From Halomonas sp. CUBES01 (GTDB lineage: Bacteria; Pseudomonadota; Gammaproteobacteria; Pseudomonadales; Halomonadaceae), in contig NZ_JAJLLW010000003.1 in NCBI RefSeq assembly GCF_020991005.1, positions 310,001 through 374,000 on the forward strand: a stretch of 64,000 nucleotides of DNA, in the 5' to 3' direction. Each line of letters begins with the position of its first letter. Position 1 is the stretch's first letter. The notes beneath the pieces are model-generated. The model was not told where the DNA came from. It did no database searches and saw only the letters and a list, made by a program, of their open reading frames with translations. Below, piece after piece: positions 8,777 to 18,585 of the stretch. The position numbers and the translations under genes are program-made.

Positions 8777-10087
8777 TTAGAAATTGAAGCCGAAGTTGGT
8801 CTGAACGCTGGTGTGCCACTGATCATCGGTCGGTGAACCAAAGTAACCGAGCGCATTGCGGTTGGCGACAACGCTGAACCAGGCGTAATACGGGCCAGCG
8901 GTCACTTTCATGCCCAGGTCGTTGAGCATCGGATCGTCGACATCACCGAAACCACCATTGACCGGCGAGTAATTGTCTTCCGGGCTGATGTAGCTGAAGT
9001 CATTGTAGAAGTAGAGGTTTTCGATGGCACCCCAATCAACATCCATGCTGTAGCCCAGGCTGGCTGAATACATCTGGCCTTCGGCGGGGATCAGGTAGTT
9101 AAAGTTGAAGGCGCCGATCTGCATGACATTGTCGGAAATACCGCTGGCTGCTTCATCCGGATTTTCAGCGTCGTACTCGTAGGCAGTAGCCTGAAGCTGC
9201 GTAAACCAGGCGCCGTAGGTGCCGTTCAGGCCAATCGCTGCCTGCCAGCTGTTACCGCTATCGTTGGTCTGCTGGTTGTAGAGCTGCCCGCCTTTTGCCG
9301 AGACGTTGACTTCGGTGGTGTAGTCGGTGCCTTGGCCGAAGGTGTAGGCGACACGACCGGCCACCTGGTTTTCTTCGGAGTTGCCCTGAGCGCTGCTGCC
9401 GACCGGGTTGGCGCCATAGTGCTCGTTGCCATCACCCAGCTGGTCGCTCTTGAAGAAAGCCAATGAGGTGTCCCAGGCGCCTTGGGTATGATCCCACTTG
9501 ATACCCGCGTTCTGGTTGTCGTTGAAACCGGAAAGGTAAGGCAGGGTGCCGTACCAGCCGAGGTAGCCATAATCCATGTTGCCGAACGGCGTCTGAACCA
9601 GGCCCACCTTGACGGTGTCGTTATTGCTCGCTTCATAGCCCATCCAGCCCTTCTTGAGGAACTGGTAGCCGTCGTAGAAACGATACTCCAGCGAGTACAG
9701 GAAGTCGTCGTGTTGCCCGTCTACGCCCAGTACGAACTTACCAAAGCCCAAGTCGCCGCCGGTGTCCTTATCGACTTGATCCCAGTCATTATAGGTCCCG
9801 TTCAGCTGAAGGGTGCCGGTGACCTGGGTCTTCTGGATCGAATCCAGCACAGAGCGGTTTTCCTCAGCAAGCTCACGCGTCTGCTGGACATCCTGGCTTT
9901 GCGCTTCCGCTGTGGCGGAGGACTGGGCCTCAAGCTGCTGCTCCATGCGCTCGACTTGATCGCGCAGAGCATCCAGCTGGCGCTGCATGGCCTCGGTGTC
10001 CTGCTGGGCCAGGGCCGGTGCGGCAAAGGCCATGGTGCCAGTAACGCCCACGGCAAAGCCGGCGGTCTTGAATGATCGCTGCAACAT
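8777..10087 (-). CDS. Outer-membrane porin with N-terminal coiled coil (OprO/OprP-like)
   Basis: 436-aa beta-barrel porin. A Sec signal peptide with AXA-type cleavage after about residue 27 (APALA-QQ) is followed by a heptad-rich coiled coil (QRQLDALRDQVERMEQQLEAQ, about 30-70), as in porins that trimerise through an N-terminal extension. Alternating aromatic beta strands follow, ending in Phe (FGFNF), the BAM recognition residue. FGKFVLGVDGQ and VGLVQTPFGN resemble phosphate-selective porin family members. The ATG at 10087 has GAGAGGA upstream. Monocistronic with its own terminator. Substrate cannot be read from sequence. Confidence 0.82.
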   Translation of the reverse strand: MLQRSFKTAGFAVGVTGTMAFAAPALAQQDTEAMQRQLDALRDQVERMEQQLEAQSSATAEAQSQDVQQTRELAEENRSVLDSIQKTQVTGTLQLNGTYNDWDQVDKDTGGDLGFGKFVLGVDGQHDDFLYSLEYRFYDGYQFLKKGWMGYEASNNDTVKVGLVQTPFGNMDYGYLGWYGTLPYLSGFNDNQNAGIKWDHTQGAWDTSLAFFKSDQLGDGNEHYGANPVGSSAQGNSEENQVAGRVAYTFGQGTDYTTEVNVSAKGGQLYNQQTNDSGNSWQAAIGLNGTYGAWFTQLQATAYEYDAENPDEAASGISDNVMQIGAFNFNYLIPAEGQMYSASLGYSMDVDWGAIENLYFYNDFSYISPEDNYSPVNGGFGDVDDPMLNDLGMKVTAGPYYAWFSVVANRNALGYFGSPTDDQWHTSVQTNFGFNF

Positions 10088-10496
10088 AGTGTCCTCTCTT
10101 GCTTCAAGTCTTGGGTCGTCGCCCGAGCTGACTAGCCCTGCGAGCTGACCCCTGAACGTATTGAACCGCCACAGTGGCGCGACCACGCGACAGCATGACC
10201 GCTACCCTCGGTGAAACCGGGGGCTGGCGCTGAGCAATGGCATGACACGTCCTGTGCGAAACATGCGGATGTCGCGGTTGCAGCGGAAACTGATTTTTTT
10301 GTTATAAAAATAACGGTAACAAAATAGGGCGTTTAATAAAAAAACGTAATGGATAAAGGCTCAACGTTCGCCATCGCTCAGCATGGTGTGGACGTAATAC
10401 AAAAGTCCCTCAGCCATGTCTGGAAAAGGGGTAGCAGTCCGGATAGATCGCTTATACAGTTGCGTTATGTAGGTATAAACAGCCAGGAGGTGGCTT
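10088..10496. other. Intergenic region with AT-rich divergent promoter area
   Basis: No gene is supported here. The centre (about 10,290-10,350) is AT-rich, with a perfect short palindrome GTTAT-AAAA-ATAAC at 10301-10314 and poly-A/T runs that could hold promoters for the minus-strand porin and the plus-strand phosphorelay operon. The right end carries AGGAGG at 10485-10490, the ribosome binding site of the response regulator gene, which starts with TTG. Confidence 0.55.
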
Positions 10497-10886
10497 TTGG
10501 ACAGGCTTGAAAGGGTGATGTACGTCGAGGACGATCCAGATATCCGAGAAATTGCCTCCATGTCGTTAGGTGACGTGGGCGGCTTGACGGTCAAGGTATG
10601 CGAGTCTGGCGAGCTTGCACTCAGTGAAACGGAGGCGTTTGCGCCACAAATGATTCTGCTGGACGTAATGATGCCCGGTATGGACGGTCCAAGAACCTTG
10701 CTCGAACTGAAGCGCCAGGGGCTCATTGGCGAATCGGTAGCCGTTGCTTTCATGACCGCTAAAGTCCATCCCGAGGAAGTGGCACGGTACAAGGAAATCG
10801 GTGCGACAGACGTCATTGCCAAACCCTTTGATCCCATGACGCTCGCTGACGATGTGCGCGCTATCTGGAAAGCTTTTCATGGCTGA
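10497..10886 (+). CDS. Single-domain response regulator (CheY-like receiver)
   Basis: 129-aa stand-alone receiver. The acidic pocket is EDD at residues 11-13, the phosphoacceptor is Asp56 in LLDVMMPGMDG, the conserved Thr is in FMTAK and the Lys is in IAKPFDP. No output domain follows. The start is TTG, decided by a perfect AGGAGG six bases upstream (10485-10490). The stop overlaps the start of the Hpt-REC-REC-GGEEF gene by 8 nt. It most likely shuttles phosphoryl groups among the Hpt protein and the two kinases downstream. Confidence 0.88.
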   Translation: MDRLERVMYVEDDPDIREIASMSLGDVGGLTVKVCESGELALSETEAFAPQMILLDVMMPGMDGPRTLLELKRQGLIGESVAVAFMTAKVHPEEVARYKEIGATDVIAKPFDPMTLADDVRAIWKAFHG

Positions 10887-12537
10887 TCCGACTTCTTCCC
10901 AGGCTTTCGCCCAGCGTTTAAAGGCGCTTTCGGAGGCGTACTCGAAACGCCTCGACGCCGATTTCGAGCGACTCCAAGCGCTGGTCGAGCAGGTCGTCGA
11001 AGATCCATCCCGCCTCGACTCTCTTCACCAGATACATGCTGTCCTGCATTCTCTGGCAGGCTCCGCCGGTACCTTTGGCTTTGAGCGGCTGGGGCGCCAG
11101 GCTCGGGAATACGAGCGACAGATTAACGGGCTGCTGAAGCAAGAGTCCATCCAGTCGCTGCCGACCCGCGAATGGGTGGCGCAATTACAAGACACGCTTG
11201 AGGCGGACAAGCGCCAAAAAGCCGTGGTGGGTCTGGAGACTTCTCGCCAAGACGACGTTGACGGTGAGCCCGCTATCTGGCTCGTGGAGCGAGACCCCAT
11301 GTTAGCGGAATACATGGCGCAACAGCTTCACAGCTTTGGCTTCCAGGTGCGGCACTTCAGCGATGCGCAAGACCTTGCCGAGGTGGATGATGCCTCACCG
11401 GATCTATTATTGATCGACCATCGCGGCACGCGACATGCAGCGATCAAGACAAACCCGGTGGACTTTTGGCTGTCGCAACTCAGTCGCTATAGCTGTCCCG
11501 TGCTTTTTACGGGCAGCGAAGAAAGCTTTACGGCGCGACTTCAGGCGCTGCGAAGCGGCGGGCAGAATTATTTTGCCAAGCCCCTGGACATGATCAAGCT
11601 GGCTTCCCACATCGCGCAGCTGATCAAAACGAAGGATAGCCAGCCCGAGCGCGTGATCATTGTCGAGGATGACGTCGAGCTGTCGCAGCATCTTGCATGC
11701 GTGCTGGAAGCGGCGGGCATGCAGGTCAACGTGTTTGATCAACCTGAAGCGTTCTTCGATGCCCTCAATGATATCAACCCTGAACTGATCCTCATGGATC
11801 TCTGGCTGCCCGGCATTACCGGGGCGGAAATAGCCGCACTGCTGGGCCAGATGGAGCGCTGGTCACAGCTGCCGATCGTCTATCTTTCAGCCGAACCCGA
11901 TGCAGAACTGCGTGGGCAGGCGCTATTGAAGGGAGGCGATGCCTTTCTCGAAAAGCCTATCGATACGGATCTTCTCGTCAGTCTCTGCCGATCGCGTGTC
12001 GTGCGGTTACGCAGACTTGAGCAAACCAAGACCCGAGATGCGTTAACCGGGCTTCTCAAGCACGCCAGTATCAAGGGAGCCCTGCAGGATCAGTGGCAAC
12101 TGGCGCAACGCAAGCCCCAAGGGTTTTGTGTGGTGATGCTCGACATCGACCATTTCAAGGCCGTCAACGACACGTATGGGCATGCGGTCGGTGATTTGGT
12201 CATCGCCGCTGTGGGAACCTTGCTTCGCCAGCGTTTCAGGAGCACCGATAAACTAGGCCGATACGGGGGAGAAGAGTTTACGCTGGTGCTGATTGATTGC
12301 ACCGCTGACCATGCTGTCAGCATGGTCAATAGCCTGCGTGAAGACTTTTCCGCCATTCAGTTTACGGGAGGGGGCGAGCCGTTTGCCTGTACCCTGTCGG
12401 CAGGCGTGGTCGACAACCAGGATTTTCCTGACGATACCGCCGAATCCTTGCTTAACCGGGCTGATCAAGCGCTTTACCAGGCCAAAAACAGCGGCCGTAA
12501 CCGTACTTGTTTGGCATCAGAAACGCAGCGCGAGTGA
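10879..12537 (+). CDS. Hpt-REC-REC-GGDEF phosphorelay diguanylate cyclase
   Basis: 552-aa multidomain signalling protein. The N-terminal Hpt domain has its phosphorylatable His57 in LHSLAGSAGTFG. The first receiver (about 130-245) keeps Asp in LLLIDHRG, Thr in LFTGSEE and Lys in FAKPLD, though its switch loop is unusual. The second receiver (about 258-375) has VEDD, LMDLWLPGITG and LEKPID. The C-terminal GGDEF domain (about 390-550) has an intact GGEEF site preceded five residues earlier by RSTD, a product-inhibition I-site. So it can receive phosphate and make c-di-GMP. Its ATG lies inside the end of the upstream receiver gene, which suggests translational coupling. Confidence 0.9.
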   Translation: MADPTSSQAFAQRLKALSEAYSKRLDADFERLQALVEQVVEDPSRLDSLHQIHAVLHSLAGSAGTFGFERLGRQAREYERQINGLLKQESIQSLPTREWVAQLQDTLEADKRQKAVVGLETSRQDDVDGEPAIWLVERDPMLAEYMAQQLHSFGFQVRHFSDAQDLAEVDDASPDLLLIDHRGTRHAAIKTNPVDFWLSQLSRYSCPVLFTGSEESFTARLQALRSGGQNYFAKPLDMIKLASHIAQLIKTKDSQPERVIIVEDDVELSQHLACVLEAAGMQVNVFDQPEAFFDALNDINPELILMDLWLPGITGAEIAALLGQMERWSQLPIVYLSAEPDAELRGQALLKGGDAFLEKPIDTDLLVSLCRSRVVRLRRLEQTKTRDALTGLLKHASIKGALQDQWQLAQRKPQGFCVVMLDIDHFKAVNDTYGHAVGDLVIAAVGTLLRQRFRSTDKLGRYGGEEFTLVLIDCTADHAVSMVNSLREDFSAIQFTGGGEPFACTLSAGVVDNQDFPDDTAESLLNRADQALYQAKNSGRNRTCLASETQRE

Positions 12538-12557
12538 TCTGACAGCTGAGGTTGACC

Positions 12558-15419
12558 ATGAAGGTACCACCGATCCCCGACAACGAAAGCGATCGCCAGT
12601 CTGCGCTGAACAAAACAGGCCTGCTCGATGGCGTGTCAGAAGCGCGCTTTGATCGTATTACGCGCCTCGCCCGTCACGTATTTTCCGTGCCGATTGCGCT
12701 GGTGTCACTGGTGGATGGGGATCGGCAGTGGTTCAAGTCCTGTCAGGGGCTGGGTGTCGACGAAACACCGCGCGAGTTCTCATTCTGCGCGCATGCCATT
12801 TTGAGCCAGTCGCCATTGATTGTTGAAAATGCCCTGGACGATGCACGCTTTGCCGATAATCCGCTTGTTATCGGCGAGCCGAATATTCGTTTCTATGCCG
12901 GTGCGCCGTTGCACACTGCCGACGGTTACCGGATCGGGACGCTATGCCTGATTGATACCCAGCCAAGAACCCTTTCAGCAGATCAGGTAGGTATGCTTGC
13001 CGACCTGGCAGCAACCGTCGAGGCGCTGATACAGGCCGATGAAATCAGCCAGATGTCCTACTCGGCGCTGGAGTCTGAGCTGATGGCCAGTCGCGACCAC
13101 ATGGCCTCGCTGATCAGTAACATGCCGGGCGTTACCTATCGCTGCTTACACGATGCGCAATGGACCATGTTGTACATCAGCGGGCAGGTGGATCGGGTCA
13201 GCGGCTACCCGGCAGCCGATTTGATCGGTAACCAGAACGCCTGTTACGCAGACCTGATCCACCCGGACGATGCCTTCATGGTCGAAAAGGCGGTACAGAC
13301 TGCCGTTGCCAACAGTGTTGGCTGGCATATCGAGTATCGCATCCGGCATCGTGATGGCACCTGGCGCTGGGTGGAAGAAAGGGGGCAAGGCGTTCCAGGC
13401 AACGCTGAACATCCGATGGTTCTGGAAGGCTTCATCGTCGACATCACGCGCGAACAGAACACGCTCAGCCAGCTTAAAAAGCATCACGACGCCCTGGTGC
13501 TGCTCAACGATATCGTATTTTCTTCGCAGGAAACGCTGGATGGCAAGATCAATCACGCCCTGGCGACAGCCAGGCAATACCTGCAAGTGGATCTGGCCAT
13601 TCTTAGTCAGATCGAGGGTAATATCTATACGGTGCGTTGGATGGAGGCAGCACCAGGCGCGGCATTGTCTCCAGGCCAGCAGTTCATGCTGGGGCAAACC
13701 TGGTGCCAGTTCCTCTTTTCGGGCCGCTCGGATGAAGAGCGTGAGCTGTTTGTCGCGAATGTCGAGCAAAGTGAGTTCAAGCGCCACCCCTGCTATCGGG
13801 AAAACCCGTTGGGTGCCTATATCGGCATCGCCATCGACATAGAGGGCCAAGCCTTCGGTACGCTGAACTTTTCGGCCAGCAACGCCCGGGCGGACGATTA
13901 CGATGATAGCGAGAAGCTGTTTATTCGCTTGTTGGCGCGCTGGCTGTCCGACCTGCTGGCCAACAACCTTCATAACGAGCGTCTCAGCAAGTTAACGGCG
14001 CAACTGCCTGGCGTGACCTACCAGTTCCGACGTTTCGCTGACGGTCGCATTATCTTTCCCTTCAGCTCGCCCCAGATTGAGGATTTCTACGGCCTCACTC
14101 CGGCACAGGCGGCCGAAGATGCCACCCCCGCTTTTGCGCGGATTCATCCCGACGACCTGAGCGCCATCCAAGCCTCCATCGAGCACTCGTCAGAGACGTT
14201 GGAATACTGGACGGCTATGTATCGTGTGCAATTCGAGGGAGTTGGGTATCGCTGGATCATGGGGCATGCCAAACCGGAACGTCTCGTGGACGGAAGTACC
14301 CTGTGGCACGGCTATCTGCATGACATTCACGAGTGGGAGCAGGCGCGTCAAGCCCTGGAAAACAACGAAGCTCGCCTGCGCGGGCTGTTCGATTTTTCCC
14401 CCATCGGCATCGCGCTGAATGATTTTGCAACCGGGCGTTTCATCGATTTGAACGACGCGCTCATTGCGCCAACCGGGTATACCCGGGAGGAGTTTGTGTC
14501 ACTGAGCTATTGGGATGTCACACCCAAGGAGTACGAAGCCGCAGAGGATCAGGCGCTTGCCACCTTGAAGGCAACAGGACGCTACGGCCCCTTCGAGAAA
14601 GAGTATATTCGTAAAGATGGCAGCCGTTATCCGGTGCGTTTACAGGGCATGCTCAGCCAGGAGCAGGATGGTCGCCAAGTGATCTGGTCACTGATCGAGG
14701 ACATCACCGAACGTCGTAAGCTGGACAAGATGAAAGACCAGTTCATCTCGACCGTGAGCCACGAACTGCGTACGCCCCTGACCTCGATCAAGGGGTCGCT
14801 TGGCCTTGTGAAGGGCGGTGCCGCCGGAGATCTGCCCGACCAGGCTCAGTCACTCATCAACACCGCTGAACGCAATGCCCAGCGGTTGGCCGCGTTGATC
14901 AATGATTTGCTGGACATGGAAAAGCTGGTGGCCGGCAAGATGCCCATGAACTTGACGGTGCAACCCCTGGCCCCGTTGCTAAAGGATGTGGTTGACAGCC
15001 TGCAGGGCTATAGCGAGCAGCACCAGGTAGCGATACAAGGTGCCGATGCCTGGCCGTCCGTTTGCTGTCAGGTGGATGGCCCACGCCTGATACAGGCCCT
15101 CACCAACCTGTTATCCAACGCGATCAAGTTCTCGCCGCCAGGACAAACGGTTGCGCTAGTCGTGACAGCCGCCGAGCACACTGTCGAGATCTCAGTGCGC
15201 GATCATGGCCCCGGCGTCGCACCGGCGTTCCGCGATCGTCTCTTTCAGCGGTTTGCCCAGGCAGACAGTAGCGACACTCGTAAGCTGCCGGGCACGGGCC
15301 TTGGTCTGGCAATCAGCCAGGAAATCTGCCATCAGATGGGAGGCGAGGTTGGCTACCGCGATGCGGTGGGTGGCGGCGCTGACTTTTTTATTGTCTTGCC
15401 CAGGAAACACGTATTGTGA
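12558..15419 (+). CDS. Soluble GAF/PAS sensor histidine kinase
   Basis: 953-aa kinase with no membrane segment. Order: GAF (about 25-165, with FCAHAI and GTLCLID), PAS_3 (about 195-300), second GAF (about 310-460), PAS (about 470-590), PAS (about 600-715), HisKA with the H-box STVSHELRTPLTS (about 730), and HATPase_c with NLLSNAIKFSPPG, RDHGPGVA and GTGLGLAI. No receiver follows the ATPase domain, so it must use separate receivers, presumably those of the genes either side. The ATG at 12558 has TGAGG six bases upstream. Its stop overlaps the GTG of the next kinase (GTGA). Confidence 0.9.
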   Translation: MKVPPIPDNESDRQSALNKTGLLDGVSEARFDRITRLARHVFSVPIALVSLVDGDRQWFKSCQGLGVDETPREFSFCAHAILSQSPLIVENALDDARFADNPLVIGEPNIRFYAGAPLHTADGYRIGTLCLIDTQPRTLSADQVGMLADLAATVEALIQADEISQMSYSALESELMASRDHMASLISNMPGVTYRCLHDAQWTMLYISGQVDRVSGYPAADLIGNQNACYADLIHPDDAFMVEKAVQTAVANSVGWHIEYRIRHRDGTWRWVEERGQGVPGNAEHPMVLEGFIVDITREQNTLSQLKKHHDALVLLNDIVFSSQETLDGKINHALATARQYLQVDLAILSQIEGNIYTVRWMEAAPGAALSPGQQFMLGQTWCQFLFSGRSDEERELFVANVEQSEFKRHPCYRENPLGAYIGIAIDIEGQAFGTLNFSASNARADDYDDSEKLFIRLLARWLSDLLANNLHNERLSKLTAQLPGVTYQFRRFADGRIIFPFSSPQIEDFYGLTPAQAAEDATPAFARIHPDDLSAIQASIEHSSETLEYWTAMYRVQFEGVGYRWIMGHAKPERLVDGSTLWHGYLHDIHEWEQARQALENNEARLRGLFDFSPIGIALNDFATGRFIDLNDALIAPTGYTREEFVSLSYWDVTPKEYEAAEDQALATLKATGRYGPFEKEYIRKDGSRYPVRLQGMLSQEQDGRQVIWSLIEDITERRKLDKMKDQFISTVSHELRTPLTSIKGSLGLVKGGAAGDLPDQAQSLINTAERNAQRLAALINDLLDMEKLVAGKMPMNLTVQPLAPLLKDVVDSLQGYSEQHQVAIQGADAWPSVCCQVDGPRLIQALTNLLSNAIKFSPPGQTVALVVTAAEHTVEISVRDHGPGVAPAFRDRLFQRFAQADSSDTRKLPGTGLGLAISQEICHQMGGEVGYRDAVGGGADFFIVLPRKHVL

Positions 15420-18418
15420 AAGCCCCGCTAAGCGTCCGCATCGTGCTACTCGTCGTCCTCATGAGCGGTATTTTGGTGGGCGGCATTCTGGTGACGGTCT
15501 ACCCGCTGTTAGTGAAGAACTACGAGACCATCATCGCGGAGCGTGAAGCGGCGGAAATCGATGGGCTGGCGTCCGAGCTTGAGTTATCGCAGCAGCAGCG
15601 GATGCTTGCGCTGGAAGCCTTTGCCACGCGCTTGCTGACGGATGAAGGCCGGCTTCGCGATCGTCAGGCGCTGCAGGCGCTGCTTCAGCAGCCATCTGTG
15701 GCCAGCCAGCTGTTCCCCGACGGGTTGCTGATCTTTGATGCAGAGGGCACGGCTATCGCGGAAAATAGCCACGTACCAGGACGATTAGGCACCAACTACA
15801 TGGATCGTCCCCACTTCCAGCGTGCCCGGCAAACCCGCGAAGCGATCATATCGGAGCCGATCATGGGGCGTACCACCGGCTTGCCGTTGATCTCCTACCT
15901 GCAGCCCATCCTGTCGCCGGATCAACGCATCATCGGATACACCGGCGGATTGGTGGATCTATCCAACACGCCGCTTATCGACGCTGAAAAATGGAACGAG
16001 GAGCAATCGAGCATCATCACCTTGATTGTAGATCCGCAGCATCGCCTCTTTGTGTCCATGCGGGAACGGTTCGACACGCCCGAACCGCTCCCCGACGACG
16101 GTGAGGACGCGCTGGTCGACGCCGCCCTGTCGCTCAGCCCTGCCGGCACCGTTGTCGCCTACCAGCAACGCCCTTACCTGGTGACGACCCAGCGGCTGGA
16201 ATCCCTGGGCTGGATCGTGCTGCGCGCATTACCCTATAGCGATGCCATCGCCCCCGCAAAAGCCTCCTTTCGGCAGTTCCTGCTGATCGCTCTGGTTGCC
16301 ATGTCACTGGTGGGGCTGGCGGGGGCGTGGATCGCTCGAACCCTGACACGCCCCATAGAGCGCATCACGCATCGCATTGATCACATGGCCGACGATGCGC
16401 GTTTTGATAGCGACTTTCTTGAGCAAGGCGGCCCTGAGGTTCGCGCCCTCGCGCATTCCATGAACCGTTTGGCGAACGAGCGAAAAGTGGCTGACGATGC
16501 GATACGCAACGCCGAACGTTTTTTATCCAACATCCTTGAAGCGGCCTCTGAAGTGGCCATCATCGCCACCGATACCGCCGGCGTCATTACCGCCTTCAAT
16601 AAAGGCGCCGAGCATATGCTGGGCTACAGCAAGTCAGAAATCGTAGGCAAGCAGACCCCGGCCATCTTTCATCGCCAGGAGGAGGTGAGCGTACGGTCAG
16701 CGCAGTTAACGACTGCGTTCGGTAAACCCGTCGAGGGCTTCCGGGTGTTTGTGGAAAAAGCCGAGCTGGATGGTTCCGAGGTACGGGAGTGGACGTACGT
16801 GCATAAGGATGGCCGTCATGTGCCGGTATCCCTGGTGGTGACGCCCATGCGTGGTGATGACGGTGACATCAGCGGTTATCTGGGTATTGCTGAAGACATC
16901 ACCGAGCGTAAACGAGCTGACCAGATGAAAAACGAGTTTATCTCAACCGTCAGCCACGAATTGCGCACGCCCTTGACCTCTATTTCGGGTGCATTGGGGT
17001 TGATGATGGGGGGCGGCGCCGGCGAGCTTCCTGACAAGGCCCAGAAACTGCTGACGACCGCGCACCGTAACAGCAAGCGTTTGGCGCACTTGATCAACGA
17101 CTTGCTGGATATTGAAAAGATCGCTGCGGGCAAGCTGCATTTTGATATGCAGGTGCACGCGCTGATGCCGCTGATTGAACAAGCCATGGAGGCTGACCGC
17201 AGCTATGGCAGTCACCGAGGCGTGACACTATTACTGGCCGAGGAGATACCTGAGGTATTCGTCAACGTGGATGCCCAGCGGATGCTGCAGGTGCTTGCTA
17301 ACCTGCTCTCCAATGCGATCAAGTTTTCGCCGGACGGGGATACGGTCACCGTCTCGGTTGAAGCATCGGACAACAAGGTTATCGTCAGCGTTATCGATAA
17401 CGGACCCGGCATACCCGCTGCGTTTCACGAGAAAATCTTTCAGCGTTTCGCCCAGGCCGATTCGTCTGACACGCGCGCCCAGGAGGGGACGGGACTGGGG
17501 TTGGCCATCACGCGGGAACTGATAGATCACATGGGAGGGCGCATTGATTTCGAGTCCAGCGAAGGCAAGGGCTCGCGTTTCTTTTTTGAATTGCCATTGG
17601 TTGCAACAGCGGCGGAAACGTCCCCGTCATCGCTATCCGCTGTTGATCAGGATCACGCTCCCAGGATCCTTGTCGTTGAAGACGATAGCGATATCGCCAC
17701 ACTTCTCGCTCATATGCTGAGCGATGCTGGCTATCGCGTCGATATCGCCCTGACCGGTCACGAGGCGCAAAAAAGGCTCCAGGAAACACATTACGACCTG
17801 ATGAGTCTGGATCTGATGCTGCCCGACATGAGTGGGTTGGATATCATTTATACGCTGCATGAACACCCCGCTACCGCTGACCTGCCGGTTGTCGTGGTGT
17901 CCGCTCAGGTGGAGGAGAATCGGCTGGCACTCAGCGGGCAAGCAACCGGCATCGACTGGCTGGCCAAACCGATCGATCAATCGCGGCTAATCGACATGGT
18001 TGGACGGCAGTTATCAGACACGTCGATACAGTATCCACGGATATTGCATGTCGAAGACGACGCCGATTTACATGAAGTAATCTGTGCCATGGCTGGCGAT
18101 CACTATACCTTTGAAGCCGCGCGCACCCTGCAAGAAGCTCGCAAACGCCTGCAACAGACGACTTTTGACGTCGTGCTTCTGGACATAGGGCTGCCGGACG
18201 GGTCGGGCTGGGAACTGGTGGAAGATGTTCGTGCTCGTCAGCCTGATGCGAAGGTGGTCATCTTGTCCGGAGCCGATATGGCACAGCAGCATCACGACAA
18301 GGTCGAGGCCGTTCTGCTCAAATCCAGGCTATCCAAAGACGCCTTGATTCGTGGCATCGACGCACGCATTCAGTCATCACGATTAACGGGCAGGGCACCC
18401 ACCGGTTGGCAAGGTTGA
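15416..18418 (+). CDS. Membrane hybrid histidine kinase (Cache-HAMP-PAS-HisKA-HATPase-REC-REC)
   Basis: 1000-aa hybrid kinase. Two transmembrane helices (about 8-30 and 286-310) flank a periplasmic Cache-type domain with a YMDRPHFQRAR motif. After HAMP (about 310-360) come PAS (about 370-490), HisKA with STVSHELRTPLTS, HATPase_c with NLLSNAIKFSPDG, DNGPGIPA and GTGLGLAI, and two receivers. The first has VEDDSD, LDLMLPDMSG and AKPID; the second has VEDDAD and LDIGLPDGSG but no clear KP motif. The GTG start overlaps the previous stop by four bases. It gives the operon a signal input from the periplasm. Confidence 0.9.
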   Translation: MKAPLSVRIVLLVVLMSGILVGGILVTVYPLLVKNYETIIAEREAAEIDGLASELELSQQQRMLALEAFATRLLTDEGRLRDRQALQALLQQPSVASQLFPDGLLIFDAEGTAIAENSHVPGRLGTNYMDRPHFQRARQTREAIISEPIMGRTTGLPLISYLQPILSPDQRIIGYTGGLVDLSNTPLIDAEKWNEEQSSIITLIVDPQHRLFVSMRERFDTPEPLPDDGEDALVDAALSLSPAGTVVAYQQRPYLVTTQRLESLGWIVLRALPYSDAIAPAKASFRQFLLIALVAMSLVGLAGAWIARTLTRPIERITHRIDHMADDARFDSDFLEQGGPEVRALAHSMNRLANERKVADDAIRNAERFLSNILEAASEVAIIATDTAGVITAFNKGAEHMLGYSKSEIVGKQTPAIFHRQEEVSVRSAQLTTAFGKPVEGFRVFVEKAELDGSEVREWTYVHKDGRHVPVSLVVTPMRGDDGDISGYLGIAEDITERKRADQMKNEFISTVSHELRTPLTSISGALGLMMGGGAGELPDKAQKLLTTAHRNSKRLAHLINDLLDIEKIAAGKLHFDMQVHALMPLIEQAMEADRSYGSHRGVTLLLAEEIPEVFVNVDAQRMLQVLANLLSNAIKFSPDGDTVTVSVEASDNKVIVSVIDNGPGIPAAFHEKIFQRFAQADSSDTRAQEGTGLGLAITRELIDHMGGRIDFESSEGKGSRFFFELPLVATAAETSPSSLSAVDQDHAPRILVVEDDSDIATLLAHMLSDAGYRVDIALTGHEAQKRLQETHYDLMSLDLMLPDMSGLDIIYTLHEHPATADLPVVVVSAQVEENRLALSGQATGIDWLAKPIDQSRLIDMVGRQLSDTSIQYPRILHVEDDADLHEVICAMAGDHYTFEAARTLQEARKRLQQTTFDVVLLDIGLPDGSGWELVEDVRARQPDAKVVILSGADMAQQHHDKVEAVLLKSRLSKDALIRGIDARIQSSRLTGRAPTGWQG

Positions 18419-18541
18419 TATCGGCGACTGGGACAGCCCTTTATCCGTCTGCATGCATGTCACGGGCAGCGCGTCCCACCCTATCGATGCCGTGCAAGGC
18501 ATGGGCGTAAGAGAGCATGCTGACAGTGCCTGGTTAGAAAT

Positions 18542-18566
18542 GCCGGCTCCGCTGGGCCGGCTTTCT
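18542..18566 (+). terminator. Weak hairpin, possible end of phosphorelay operon
   Basis: GCCGGC (18542-18547) and GCCGGC (18556-18561) form a 6-bp stem with an 8-nt loop followed by TTTCT on the plus strand. It lies about 120 nt beyond the hybrid kinase stop and just before the convergent ialB-like stop. The short T run makes termination uncertain. Confidence 0.45.
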
Positions 18567-18585
18567 CCGGGAAAGGTCACCGAGA

